A stretch of DNA of 64,000 nucleotides from Dendrocalamus latiflorus (taxonomy: Eukaryota > Streptophyta > Magnoliopsida > Poales > Poaceae): positions 52,109,976 to 52,173,975 of the forward strand of contig CM029627.1 in assembly GCA_017311315.1 (NCBI GenBank), written 5' to 3'. This document shows, one piece after another, positions 34,347 through 44,369 of the stretch; position 1 is the stretch's first letter; each line of letters begins with the position of its first letter. The position numbers were made by a program, and so were the translations under genes. Under the pieces are notes generated by a model, which did not search any database, had not been told where the DNA came from, and saw nothing but the letters and a program-made list of their open reading frames with translations.

Positions 34347-35956
34347 GCGGGGTAAGCATCCTATTGGTTTATATTGTAAGTTACTTGAACAAAAATGTGC
34401 GAGAAGCTTTGATAGCCAATTAGTATTCGATGCTGGGTGATTTCAGGGAGGTTGGACAAATAGATAGTACCATATTAGGATGGTCCCTTGGCTTAGGTTA
34501 TGCGTTGTCGATTACCTTTTCTATTGCTTTCTTCAAAGTTTGAGATGTTATGAACTGTTGGAAAATCTAGACCTGAGCCTGTAGACTTAGCCTATTGGTG
34601 AGCACCCTCCACTTAGGCTATAAATAGGGGTTCCAATTATCATTATGTGTAACTTATAAAAAAGAGAAGGTAATAAAGAAAGGAGCTCTCCTCTCATCTC
34701 CTGTGTTCAATCTATTGTTCTATTGTATTATTCTGTGTTTAATTCACCTCGATTGAACTGAACCCACCAGCGATAGTTCCTCAATACATACGATTTTTGC
34801 TATGTTGAATGCCACTAGTTTTATTGCGGATGTGCTAAGCGTTGTCGTTCTTTGATTGCAGACGTTGGAATTGCACCCTCGATCCTTCAACCAACAGCTT
34901 GTATGCCACGTTTGATGCTTTGGGCGGTTACTGAGGGGAGGAAAATCAGATGAGGATTTCGACCAAAAATGTTACAAACCTGATGTGGATTTGTAGCCAT
35001 CTCAGCATATATTAAAGTCAGAATCAAAATACCTGATGATCTCCAAATGATTCTGATATTATGTACTTTTTTGACGGGAATTGATATTATGTACTTGAGC
35101 ACAAAACTTTCATTATGATACCATTAAACCAAAATGGTTGCTTTATGATATCTATTTAGGGCCTTTTTGGATAATAATTATTTTTTGGAATTTTTAGGAG
35201 TATCGTGATTTTAAGAAAATACCATAATATATGTCTGCATTACTTAATGTCTCGTAGCATTCTTACAATATATGCGCACCCTACTGTGCATAAACCTAAG
35301 CATAGATCAAACGCCTCAAGCTAGCAGGTAAAAGACTGTTCATACTTCTTAAACTTTAGTTTAACTTTATTAATAGACTGTCTCGTAGCATCACTTGGAA
35401 GTGGCGCAAGAACACATCATGTCTCTCTCTCACACTACGTCTTACGGGCATGTAAATTGCTTGTGTTAACAATTTGCTCTGTGGTTCTGTTCTTTTCGGC
35501 TTCTAAAAGTTGTTTTTTGGCTTTTCTACAGTAACTAACTTTTAAACGGAGTATTTTTTTAAGATATGGTCTACTAGTTAATTATAGTACATACTTTACT
35601 GACTTTATTTATATTGGCAAAAATCGCACGTGAGTTTCTATTACTCTTTAATCTCTTGTACAAATAGCCCAAAAGTCACAAACTACGACCAAAAATCACA
35701 AACCGCAGAAAAAAAAAAAGAACAGGCCCCACAGTTGCATCACAAAGCCCGCAATTTTTGGTCAAATGGCAGCTCTGCGTGATTTTCTGTGTTACTTCGT
35801 TAGGGCTCAGTGCTTTACTGACAATGCTGGGATTTACACACCATTTTTGCTCCATTTTCAAAGTGCGTGATTTTTTTTTGAAAAACCATTTTGTTACGTA
35901 ATTGAAATCGGCAAAACCAACTGTCTTGGAATTAAAATTTCAAACAATTTCTTCAA
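34347..35956. other. 3' flank of the membrane-protein gene with a MITE-like insert
   Basis: No gene. At about 35150 GGGCCTTTTTGGATAATAAT starts an AT-rich block shared with module B (44031). Bases about 35472-35980, beginning GGTTCTGTTCTTTTCGGCTT, are missing from module B, so this is an insertion in A or a deletion in B. Related words recur near 48030 (GCCCTGTTCTTTTTCAGC), which suggests a MITE. Bases 34637-34760 contain TATAAA-like and leader-like text of unknown meaning. The region is repeated at 53234-54844. Confidence 0.4.
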
Positions 35957-35974
35957 TTGCAAAACAAATTCCGA

Positions 35975-36877
35975 ACACCTAGCTGCTTGGGGCCTAATCC
36001 TTGCCTTGTTCTTCTTCCACCTCACGCCTCCTCTCATTCTCTCTCTTCGTCTCTCTCTCTCTCTCTCCTTGTGCTCACAGGAGACCGCCTAGCTTCTCGC
36101 TCGCTCAAACGCTCGGAACGCCCCTGCACTGGGCTGTCTCCTCCAAGTCCGGCAGAGCACCGCCGCATCCACCTCACCGTTCCGTCCAAACCGGTGAGCT
36201 CCTTCCATTTTTGCTCGCATCACATCGTGATCCAGGCCCTGCTATACGTTTCCCCTCAGTCAATTTCGGTCCTTGTCACAGGAGCGTGCCGACACCGCCG
36301 TCTCCCCTGTTCTCGGCCGAAAACCGCCGCCGCCGGCGCCATCTCTTGCTTGGTGAGCTTCTGTATGATTCCTCCCTACCAGAGCATCCCCTCACCATCC
36401 TCTATCTTCCCCAACCCCTAATTTCAGTTGTCTCCTTCCACAGCGCCGCAGCCGCGTGTACCTCACCGCGCCGCCCCGAGTCGCCATCGCTAGCCCGCCT
36501 CAGCTCTTCCCCGCCTTTACCAAATGCTATGGTGAGCCTCTCCCTCCTTTCTGATGCCCATCCGCGCGTTATTTCTCCCTGTTCCCCTTCCCGGCGCCTC
36601 CGCCGCCGCTTCCATCCCCATCCCCAGCAGCCGCTCACCGCCGTGAGCTCGTCACCGAGCGCCTCGAGCTGCGCCACCACCACCCTTGTATCCTCATGGT
36701 CCCAGGGACCTATTTTGATTGCCACTGCCACCTCCCAGGCCGCCGCTCGCCATCGCCACCGTCTCCCGAGCGCGCTCATGGTGCCACCCTGTTTCGGTCA
36801 GAAATGGGGAAGGGGCACTGTAGCAACACCATTAGTGATTAATCACGTAATTAGTTAATCATAAAGTATGTAATTAA
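35975..36877 (+). other. GC/CT-rich leader-like block, module A
   Basis: Starts with a (CT)n tract (about 36040-36067). A series of AG|..|GTGAGC-like splice sites then bounds small GC-rich segments (for example CACAG|GAGACC, ACCG|GTGAGC, GTCACAG|GAGCG, GCTATG|GTGAGC), ending in GCACTGTAGCAACACC and an AT-rich tail. It occurs four times in the window. The long Ser/Pro/Arg-rich frames differ between copies through frameshifts, so I do not call a protein. It could be the 5' part of a transcribed gene or a retroelement leader. Confidence 0.4.
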
Positions 36878-37150
36878 TCTTTACTATTATAAAAGTGTGA
36901 GTTGGTGGTTCATTCTCCCTCCTCTCTTCTCAGCCATCCGATTTGATCTGGACCATTCGTCTCTCTACTTCTCTCTCTTAGGATACAACCACCCACCCCC
37001 TCCACTTTCCTATCTCTGTTGATTGCTCTCCAATGTTTGATGTGTGAAATTGGCCAGTCAATAAGTTTCGTCTCACCATTTTTAAATAGGAACCAAGTAG
37101 TCATTTGTTATACAAAAACATATGAGAAATAGGAACCAAGTAGTCATTTG

Positions 37151-38412
37151 TTATACAAAAATAGATGAGAAAGAAATGGATAATGAGTCAAGGGTAACAT
37201 TAGAGGCTTTACCACACACATCGCCTATGGGGCTCTGATCAGTATGTCCTTTACAAACATCGAAACTCTGAAAATGTAAGAATGAGAACACAAAATGTTT
37301 AGTACAAAAAAATGTGCAACCATCTTACCAACCATTATTATATTGGTTTGGAGCAAAGTAGAATTAAACCAACATACCTTTAGAGTAGATGGAGAATTGT
37401 CCTTCCTTCCATTATTATATTGGTTCAGCTTATGTGATTGCCCATAATTTTTTGAAGTAGATGCATCTACATGCGCACAAGCAGGAATTCTTTGGTCAAC
37501 ATATGCATTCCCGCTGTCCTTGTCTGCTACATCAGGGATGCTTCCCTTGCGCATATAAAAAAAAATCAAAACAAAAAAATGTGTTATACATGACAAAACT
37601 TAATATGCAGGGATTATAGTTCATTTTTTGCACTAAAAAAGAATCTGATTTTAAAAAACGAATGGCACATGCACAAGCCTTTTGCCACTTACATGTGAGA
37701 CTTGATTGACAGGTATATCAACTTGGATAATTTCTTTTGACCCACAATTGACAACATGCGGTTGAGCTTCAACGATACTGACTTGCTCTTGAACTTGAGT
37801 TTGGGCTCTAGAAATACGACGCCGATGATAGAAAACTGCAGACCTATTGCTCTCAGATTCTTTACTGCTAAATGTCCTCTTTTTCTTATTGTTAGATGGA
37901 CAATCTGAAAAAAAAGAATAAACAGATAAGTTATCCATAAAATGAAAAAAGTTGAAAAACTGTTCATTTTTTAACCTTGTTTTTACACAAAACCATATCA
38001 GACCTTGCTGAGACATGTGCTTGTTGATGACTCCTTGTGCATCTGCTCCATGCATATGAATAGGGTTATCATCCCTAACCTTGTTAACCTCTTTCATTGT
38101 ACCATGGACCCCCCCACAAGAATTTCTAATGTCACTAGGGAAATGCTTTGCTATATCCACAACCAAGTTTTCCAATCCCGCTATAAAACTTGTGATGTGT
38201 TCTTGCTCAAATTGAGCAATCATTGACGATATAGCGTCCTTAACCTACAGAACATTGAAATTAAGACCCTAATCAAACAAAAAAAGACTAAATATATAAA
38301 AAAGGATATAAAGAATTGACCTAAACATATTAGTAATTACCTCATCAAGCAACGGGTCCCTGACATGGGAATCAAGAATTGATCTAAACTTTGATTTGTT
38401 TTGAGAGGCCAT
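37151..38412 (-). CDS. unrecognised five-exon gene within the Helitron-type insert, copy 1
   Basis: Reading down the minus strand, inferred exons are 38412-38341, 38244-38004, 37904-37693, 37545-37378 and 37267-37151. All junctions have GT..AG and their phases fit (0, 1, 0, 0), giving about 269 residues from ATG 38412 to TAA 37153-37151. The protein begins MASQNKSKFRSILDSHVRD, has a middle with MIAQFEQEHITSFIAGLENL, a basic patch (SNNKKKRTF; YHRRRISR) and an end with SPIGDVCGKASNVTLDSL. It is hydrophilic and nuclear-looking. No family is recognised; a captured, possibly truncated host gene is likely. The stop lies in a 41-bp direct repeat (37091-37160). GC-rich sequence at 39360-39905 may be its promoter and leader. 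Confidence 0.55.
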
Positions 38413-39360
38413 TTTTTGATGGAGGTTGAAGCATGCATACAAAACTGCCAGCAAAAAAAAAAGGTTAGAAAACACATAAATGCCGAAGTTCATACAACCT
38501 AGCATTCTCACTATAATTACATTTAGTGAACAAACAAAACAATTAGCATAACCTTTAGTAAATAGACCTAACAAATAAATTAGTTTAAGAGTGCTAACAA
38601 ATACCTAGATTTAGTCCATCACTCAAAAACTATTATTACATTTTAGTTCACACAAAAAGTATTAACCAAGAGTAAGGCATTAAGGCAAAACATATTCACT
38701 ATATAAGATGGTACATTATTAACATTTATCAAAACAAAACAAAAAATATTTGTACAAGCTTTAGTTAAATAGACTATCAGTAATCAGAACATTTAGTTTT
38801 AGATTGCAAACAAAAACTGTTGTTACATTTAGTTTAACAGTATTAACAGAAAAATAGATTCATCACTGATATTTATTTAGTACTATTCTTGTACCACGAA
38901 TGTTACTTCATCGAACAATACATTCAAAAATCTAAGCTAGCATAGCATTTGATACATATGAAAGCCTAAAACAAACTACTACAGTTGACATCGCTAGCAC
39001 AAAGATCTCTACCTGGGTTTCAGAAATACCAAAAGCTTTATAACTAAAATTTACAAGTTATAGAAATGATTAGTCAACACACCAAAATACCACTACAAAG
39101 CTAACAACACACCTAAGATTAGAGAACCATACAAAAAAAATATTAAGAACCACTAAGCACTACAACTAAATTCTTTTGAGAAACCATCTTCTTTAGCATA
39201 CAACTAGTTTTAACTAAACCTAAGTAGGAAGGGTAGATTTACTGAGAAACTAAATACTAAAAAATCAGATCCGACCACAAAACACACAACATGTAAGTAA
39301 ACACGCCTAAAAAAACTAAAAGTATTACTAAAAGCCTAAAAAAAAACTAAACCTAAGTAG
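38413..39360 (-). other. AT-rich presumed 5' intron of the minus-strand gene
   Basis: Very AT-rich, without open frames of note. It lies between the first coding exon (38412) and a GC-rich leader-like block, as a long first intron would. Repeats of the word TTTAGTT and a twice-used ACTAAACCTAAGTAGGAAGG (about 39213 and 39348) are visible. Confidence 0.35.
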
Positions 39361-39905
39361 GAAGGGTAGATTTATTTCTGCTCTCTCTCCCTCCATTATT
39401 CGATGCGCGCGGAAAACACAAAACCACGATTTCTAACCTTCGATGTCGAGGATCTCCACCGGTTAACCGCCGTGCGTGCTTCTCCCTGTTAATCGCCGCG
39501 CTAGCTCCGCACCCTCTCTCGCTTCTTCGCAAACCCAGAGAGAATATAGAGCGCTCTCTCCACTGTCGGCGGTGGAGACCTCGCTAGCTCCGCCCCCCTC
39601 GATCGCTTCTTCGCACGCCCGGGAAGAAGGGGAGAGCTCTCTCTCTGTCGGCGACGTTCTCGCGAGTGGAGGAGAAAAGCCAGAGAGCGCGGGGCGGAGA
39701 AACCAGAGAGCGCGCTCTCTCTCTCTCTCTCTCTCTCTCTGTCGGCGAGGCGGAGAAAACCAGAGAGCGCTCTCTCTCTGTCGACGAGGCTTCGCGAGTG
39801 AAGGAGATAGTGCGCTTCTAACAGACGCGTCGAGTTTCGAGCCAACAGAAAATTCAAAAACAACAGTAACGGGCGAAAAAACGGGTTGGTGCTGCATCCA
39901 TTAAC
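39360..39905 (-). promoter_or_regulatory. GC-rich leader with (CT)n microsatellites
   Basis: Abrupt GC rise with (CT)n/(GA)n tracts near 39632, 39711-39741 and 39765. The word CAGAGAGCGC recurs several times. Frames here on either strand are Arg/Glu/Ser simple-sequence artefacts and differ between the duplicate copies. Position suggests the promoter or 5' UTR of the minus-strand gene. Confidence 0.35.
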
Positions 39906-40717
39906 TGCGCGAGCCCGTTTAGAATTATCAGATCCTCACCGATCTCAACAAAGATCCAACGCTCTAAAATTTAGATGATTTTGGCCAACAAAACATCCGG
40001 GTGATACTTATCAAAACCCAAGGCAAAAACAGAAAGAACTTCTCGGTTACGCTCAAAACCTCCTCCTACCTTCGTAGTACTGAGAAGTTCACAAAAAAGT
40101 GTTGAGGGTCCCCGTACGCAAATCTGAAGCATGATGTGGTTTTCCTAAATATATTGGTACCCTCAAAATTTACGAAAGTGCTATAGCACATGTGGCTGAT
40201 TTTTAGTCAAAATTAGTCAAACTTTTTTTTGCTATGTATGTAATATTATTCGTTTATGTTTGTAATATTTTTATCCATGTATACAACATTTCAACATGTT
40301 TGCAACATTTCTCGATGAAAAAATGTTGCAGTCATCGGAAAATATTGAAGACATATTGAAATATTGTATGTATAGATGAAAAATATTGTAAACATAGACG
40401 AAAAATATTGTATATATGGCAAAATATTTTGACTGATATTGGCTAAAAAATCAGTCACATGTTATATAAACACTTCCCAAAATTTAATGGCCATTTATGT
40501 TACCGGCCGGGAGAAACAAAAAAACGAACGTCACCGACGAAAGACTCGGAGAAGAGCCCCAACTGACCCCACCCCGCCTCCGCCGCTACCCCTCTCCGTA
40601 AGCTTAAAAAAAAAACTCTTGAGAATCAGGATGTAACATCCACCTACCTCCGTAGTAACAAAAATTTGATACTTTGGTGTATGTTAGCCAACTCCGCCTT
40701 CCTTTCGCTCCGCTAGC

Positions 40718-40727
40718 TATATATTAA
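40718..40727 (+). promoter_or_regulatory. TATA box of gene copy B
   Basis: CTATATATTA in the context GCTAGCTATATATTAACACC, matching copy A (31716). The untranslated first exon ends at CCCCAG|GTAAGC (40835/40836). Confidence 0.6.
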
Positions 40728-41773
40728 CACCCGTCGCGTCTTGACGCAACACCACCAAGGCAAGCCGGCCGAGCCAACCGCAAGTTCTGAAGGATTCGAG
40801 GGAAGGAAGCCAACCGCGCGCTCGCCAAACCCCAGGTAAGCTTACAACTTTGACTCGTGGGTCCGATTGAGGCGGTGGTTGTTTCGGATGGGTTGCTTTG
40901 CTCGTCCCAGTAGTTGCTTAGAGCAACTCCAAGAGGTTAGCTAAAAATAAATGCTAAATCCTTTGATTTAGCCATCATGTAAAATAGAAAACTCCCCAAA
41001 AAAGAAGAGTGCTACAACAGCCTAGCTAAAATTTTTTCTTGTCTATATTTAAATCAGCCACATAATCAAAGACGTCAGGTTTGTTTCCGATTCCGTTCTC
41101 TGTTCGACCGTGATTCCAACTGGACGACGGTGGCCGGTTGGACGTCATCACGTTGAAACCTTCGCCGTGAGACAGCAGGACCACCAAGCATAGTATGTTT
41201 ACTAGCCTCGATCAGGAGCAAGCAAATATCCATCCAGGATTGAATCAGCTCAACCAAAGCCTTGGAAATCCTGAGTCACGTTCAGCTGCAGCACTGTTGT
41301 TAGGCAGCCTCTGTATTCTGGTTGAAAGCTCGTTAGCCTAGGAAAAATGGAAAAAGGATAATCAATAATGATTTTGCATCAGCACATCAGACCAACTAAT
41401 CCCACCAAATAATCACTATTAAGAACCATGTGCATAGATACACCTAACATCATGTAAAGAGAGAAGACGATTGGGATCAAGTTCCTCTGGTTTTGTTCGA
41501 AGGCAAGATTTCACCAGATAATGAAAGATAAGATATTGGCAAGCAGGATTCAACTGAACAGTATGTAAACGTACAGGGATAGGCTTCCAGGATTTATTCA
41601 AAGAAAAGATTCTACCCAACAGTGTGTCATAAAGGAATCAAGTTCCTGAGCTTAGAGAACGCAGTTGATTGTCCAATATCCAGACAGCAACATCAAATGG
41701 TGTCATACTATCAGCAGCCTCTAGCTCACCACCCTGCATTGGACAAGGGAGACTCAGGCAATGCTCACCACAA

Positions 41774-41976
41774 GACAAATATTGAAACCTATAGATTTCA
41801 GCTGCTCCACTTCAGAATATTGAAGACAAATATTGAAACCTACAGATTTCAGCTGCTCCACTTCAGAATATTGAAGACAAATATTGAAACCTACAGATTT
41901 CAGCTGCTCCACTTCAGAATATTGAAGACAAATATTGAGGACACACAGATTTCAGCTGCTCCACTTCAGAATTGAG
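41774..41976 (+). repeat. 51-bp minisatellite, four units
   Basis: Units starting GACAAATATTGAAACCTA begin at 41774, 41825, 41876 and 41927 (the last diverged). The 51-bp period is 17 codons, so a + frame (41622-41975) shows the in-frame repeat TNIETYRFQLLHFRILK. The frame has no recognised family. Minus-strand frames nearby (41075-41257, 41419-41619) may be other captured pieces. Confidence 0.9.
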
Positions 41977-42167
41977 TCCATTCTTCAGCCCCAGCAGCTC
42001 CTACATGTTACGCAATTGTCAGCACAGCACTGGATAAGATATATCACATCTGTCCAGAACAATTCAGAATCATCTCTCTATTGCGTCTGATTCCCCTAGG
42101 AATATGAAATGGATGGCAAGATCAGAACATTGCGTCTGATTCCGAAGTCTGAACGCATCAATGTTGT

Positions 42168-43121
42168 TTAAGAATCTGAAATGACATCACTGCTGCTGAG
42201 AATCTCAAATGGACCGTGAAAAACTCGGGTGCTGCATGATTGATTGCAAAAGAACAGCGCGTTGTGTTCTACCTGGGCGCCGATGCCGTACTCGCGGGCG
42301 TCCACGGCGAGGCCGACCTCGATGTTGGCCTCGACGGTGTCGTGGCCATCGTCCTGCAGGTTGTAGGCGCAGAGCTTCTGGCCTAGCCCGATGCCCCGGC
42401 CTTCGTGGCCGCGGAGGTAGACCAGGACGCCGCGGCCGGCCTTCTCGATCAGCCGCATCACCAGGTCCAGCTGGTTGCCGCAGTCGCAGCGGGCGGAGCC
42501 GAGGATGTCTCCGGTCAGGCACTCGGAATGGACCCTCACGAGGACGTCCTCACCGTCGAAGGGATCCGCGTGGTGGGGAGAGGAAGACCACGGCGGCCGG
42601 CGGCGGCGAAGAGCGGCGGCCGGCGCGGACCGGATCCGGGCGGTGGAGGCGGAGCGGGCGGCTGAGCGGCGCCCGGTGCGGATCGGATCCGGGCGCCGGA
42701 AGCAGGGCGGAGCGGCCGGCGGAGCGGGCGACTGCGGCAGCGGCTCGGGCGGAGGCGGACCCGGCGGTGGATGCGGCGACGACGCGGCGGAGGTGGCCCG
42801 GCCGGAGGCGGATCTGGAGTGGCGGCGGTCGGGGATCTCTGAGCACGGAACCGGCGGTGCGGGAGGAGAGCCTCCGGCCGACGGCGGCGGCACGGGAGGC
42901 GGACCGAGCGGCGGAGGCGGGCCGAGCGGCGACGGCTGCGCGAGAGGGGAAAAGGGGAAAAGGCGAGAAGAAGCAGCGGGAAGGGCGCGCACGCGGGAGA
43001 GGAAAAGCCCGCGCGCGGGAGTCCATGGCGCCACGGATAGCACGCCGATGTCGCTCGGGAAACATAGCAAGCGAGAAGAACGGGATAGCTCGCGGGGAAT
43101 AATAGGAAACGAGATAGACAT
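42168..43121 (-). CDS. chimeric ORF with GTP cyclohydrolase II (RIBA) fragment, copy 1
   Basis: The 317-codon frame from ATG 43121 joins a Pro/Ser/Arg-rich GC segment (about residues 1-190) to a fragment of riboflavin-pathway RIBA. The RIBA part reads VRVHSECLTGDILG and SARCDCGNQLDL, keeping the three zinc-binding cysteines of GTP cyclohydrolase II, then GRGVLVYLRGHEGRGIGLGQ and DAREYGIGAQ. After GAQ the genomic sequence continues as GTAGAA, the original intron donor, so capture was at DNA level and the frame runs on into intron. The 3' catalytic part and the DHBP synthase half are missing, so enzyme activity is unlikely. Expression is unknown; it is antisense to gene copy B. Confidence 0.75.
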   Translation of the reverse strand: MSISFPIIPRELSRSSRLLCFPSDIGVLSVAPWTPARGLFLSRVRALPAASSRLFPFSPLAQPSPLGPPPPLGPPPVPPPSAGGSPPAPPVPCSEIPDRRHSRSASGRATSAASSPHPPPGPPPPEPLPQSPAPPAAPPCFRRPDPIRTGRRSAARSASTARIRSAPAAALRRRRPPWSSSPHHADPFDGEDVLVRVHSECLTGDILGSARCDCGNQLDLVMRLIEKAGRGVLVYLRGHEGRGIGLGQKLCAYNLQDDGHDTVEANIEVGLAVDAREYGIGAQVEHNALFFCNQSCSTRVFHGPFEILSSSDVISDS

Positions 43122-43373
43122 ACTGTTGGACTGTTTTTTTTGGGTAAAATAGCTATAATAGGTTTTATAAATGTATTTAGCTAACCTCTTGGAGATGCTC
43201 TTATGGGTTTGCTCGTTCTGTGCCTCTATCTTCTACTTAACATTACTCCACTCCACCAGTCCACAATGATTTATCATTAATTACTTTTCCTTTTTTTTTG
43301 GATGCCTTATTTGGGTGCAGAGAATTGTGGAAAGGATGCTCTAGTCATAATCAGGAAGTTACGTGATTTCCAA

Positions 43374-43781
43374 ATGAAGATAGAAGTACCAGAACTGCAG
43401 GAGGTACGACATCACAATGGATTCTTTTTTTACTTCAGTGTGTTAATTGCATTCTAATGTGTAATCTGGGACTAGGAACGTCATGGGAATTTGATGGCGC
43501 ATTTCCAATCCAATTGTAACAATCATGCCCAATATGAAGCAAACAGGTCCATGCCGAAGAGCATTGCTATGACTGAATATTCCAGGAAGGATTATTCTAG
43601 CATGGTCACTAGGACTGCAACTGCGGTAAGGAACTTTTCCGGTTTTCTCTCCTTCTCCCTGGCCTTTTTCCCCTTTTCGATGATTCGTCTTTCTGATACT
43701 CTAAGGGGGTGACCGATAATCCAAGTACTCTTGTTGTGAACACTTCTGAAAATAAGGAGGAGAATAAGTAAGGTAGATTTC
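43374..43781 (+). pseudogene. truncated membrane-protein gene, copy B
   Basis: Exons 43374(ATG)-43403, 43476-43625 and 43716-43778 splice in frame with GT..AG borders (acceptors CTAG and CTAAG) and give about 81 residues, MKIEVPELQEERHGNLMAHF onward, then TAA at 43779-43781. A 4-bp TAAG insertion after AATAAG, relative to copy A, places the stop exactly at the former exon end. The membrane exons are deleted: sequence jumps at about 43876 to text matching A near 34976. A soluble stub could be made, but it is most likely a relic. Confidence 0.65.
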
Positions 43782-44369
43782 TTCAATTCTTTTTGCCCTC
43801 GTGACTTGGTTACCATTAAACTATACCGAAACCATCGCTCCGTAACAACACAGCTAGGAAAACTAGTTCATTTTGGATACATACCTGATGTGGATTTATA
43901 GATATCTCAGCATACGTTAAAGTCAGAATCAAAATACCTGATGATCTCCAAATGATTTTGATATTATGTACTTGAGCACAAAACTTTCATTATGATACCA
44001 TAAATGGTTGCTTTATGATATCTATTTAGGGCCTGTTTGGATAATAATTATTTTTTGGAGTTTTTAGGAATATCGTGATTTTAAGAAAACACCATGGTAT
44101 ATGTCTGCATTACTTAATGTCTCGTAGCGTTCTTACAATATATGCGCACCCTACTGTGTATAGACCTAAGCATAGATCAAACGCCTCAAACTGGCATTTA
44201 AAAAACTGTTTATATTTCTTAAAATTTAGTTTGACTTTATTAATAGACTGTCTCGTAGCATCACTTGGGAGTGGCGCAAGAACAGATCATGTCTCTCACA
44301 TTAGGTCTTACGGGCATGGAAATTGCTTGTGTTAACAATTTGTCACAAATTGGATCACGCTTGTGCTTT

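Larger units (their letters stand above)
30402..36877 (+). repeat. module A of the older tandem duplication
   Basis: From AAGGCAAAAACAGAAAGAAC (near 30402) onward, blocks of this interval recur in order in module B (40020-45277): the GAAAAATATTG cluster, the gene promoter and first exons, and the GC-rich leader-like block. Identity is high but with many substitutions and indels, so this duplication is older than the 18.9-kb one. A alone has the 57-bp tandem repeats and the membrane exons. Confidence 0.85.
36878..40019 (+). mobile_element. Helitron-type insertion, 5' end present, 3' end not found
   Basis: Module B reads straight through AATTAA|TTAGTGG at 45277/45278. In A the same AATTAA is followed at 36878 by TCTTTACTATTATAAAAG, closely matching the 5' end of the Helitron at 48220 (TCTATTACTATTATAAAAG), including the following GAGTTGGTGGTT. 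Insertion between A and T with a TC start is the Helitron rule. No CTAG with preceding hairpin is visible before module B begins (about 40020), so the 3' end is lost or cryptic. The insert contains a five-exon minus-strand gene. Confidence 0.6.
40921..43200. mobile_element. PIF/Harbinger-type non-autonomous element carrying a RIBA fragment, copy 1
   Basis: Termini are inverted repeats: left GAGCAACTCCAAGAGGTTAG at 40921, right the complement of GAGCATCTCCAAGAGGTTAG ending at 43200, about 25 of 26 matching. The flanking target duplication is TTA (40918-40920 and 43201-43203), the PIF/Harbinger signature. Module A has the uninterrupted site, GTTGCTTATGGTTTGCTCG (about 31878), with a single TTA. 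The 2280-bp element has no transposase. Cargo: a 51-bp minisatellite, a GTP cyclohydrolase II fragment and a GC-rich segment of unknown source. It lies in intron 1 of gene copy B. Confidence 0.93.

Noticed and set aside
36001..36858. 285-codon Ser/Pro/His-rich frame in the leader block
   Set aside because: The corresponding frames in the other modules are shifted and cut by indels, so there is no protein-level conservation.
37689..37967. 92-codon frame in another minus frame of the five-exon gene
   Set aside because: Crosses the intron/exon border in the wrong frame; the phased exon chain is the better model.
39463..39904. Arg/Glu/Ser-rich frames over (CT)n
   Set aside because: They change frame and length with microsatellite length between the duplicate copies.
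42209..43152. Long plus-strand frames of 225-297 codons opposite the RIBA fragment (and copies at 61095-62038)
   Set aside because: Arg/Gly-rich shadows of the GC-rich minus-strand sequence; the minus strand carries the recognisable RIBA motif.
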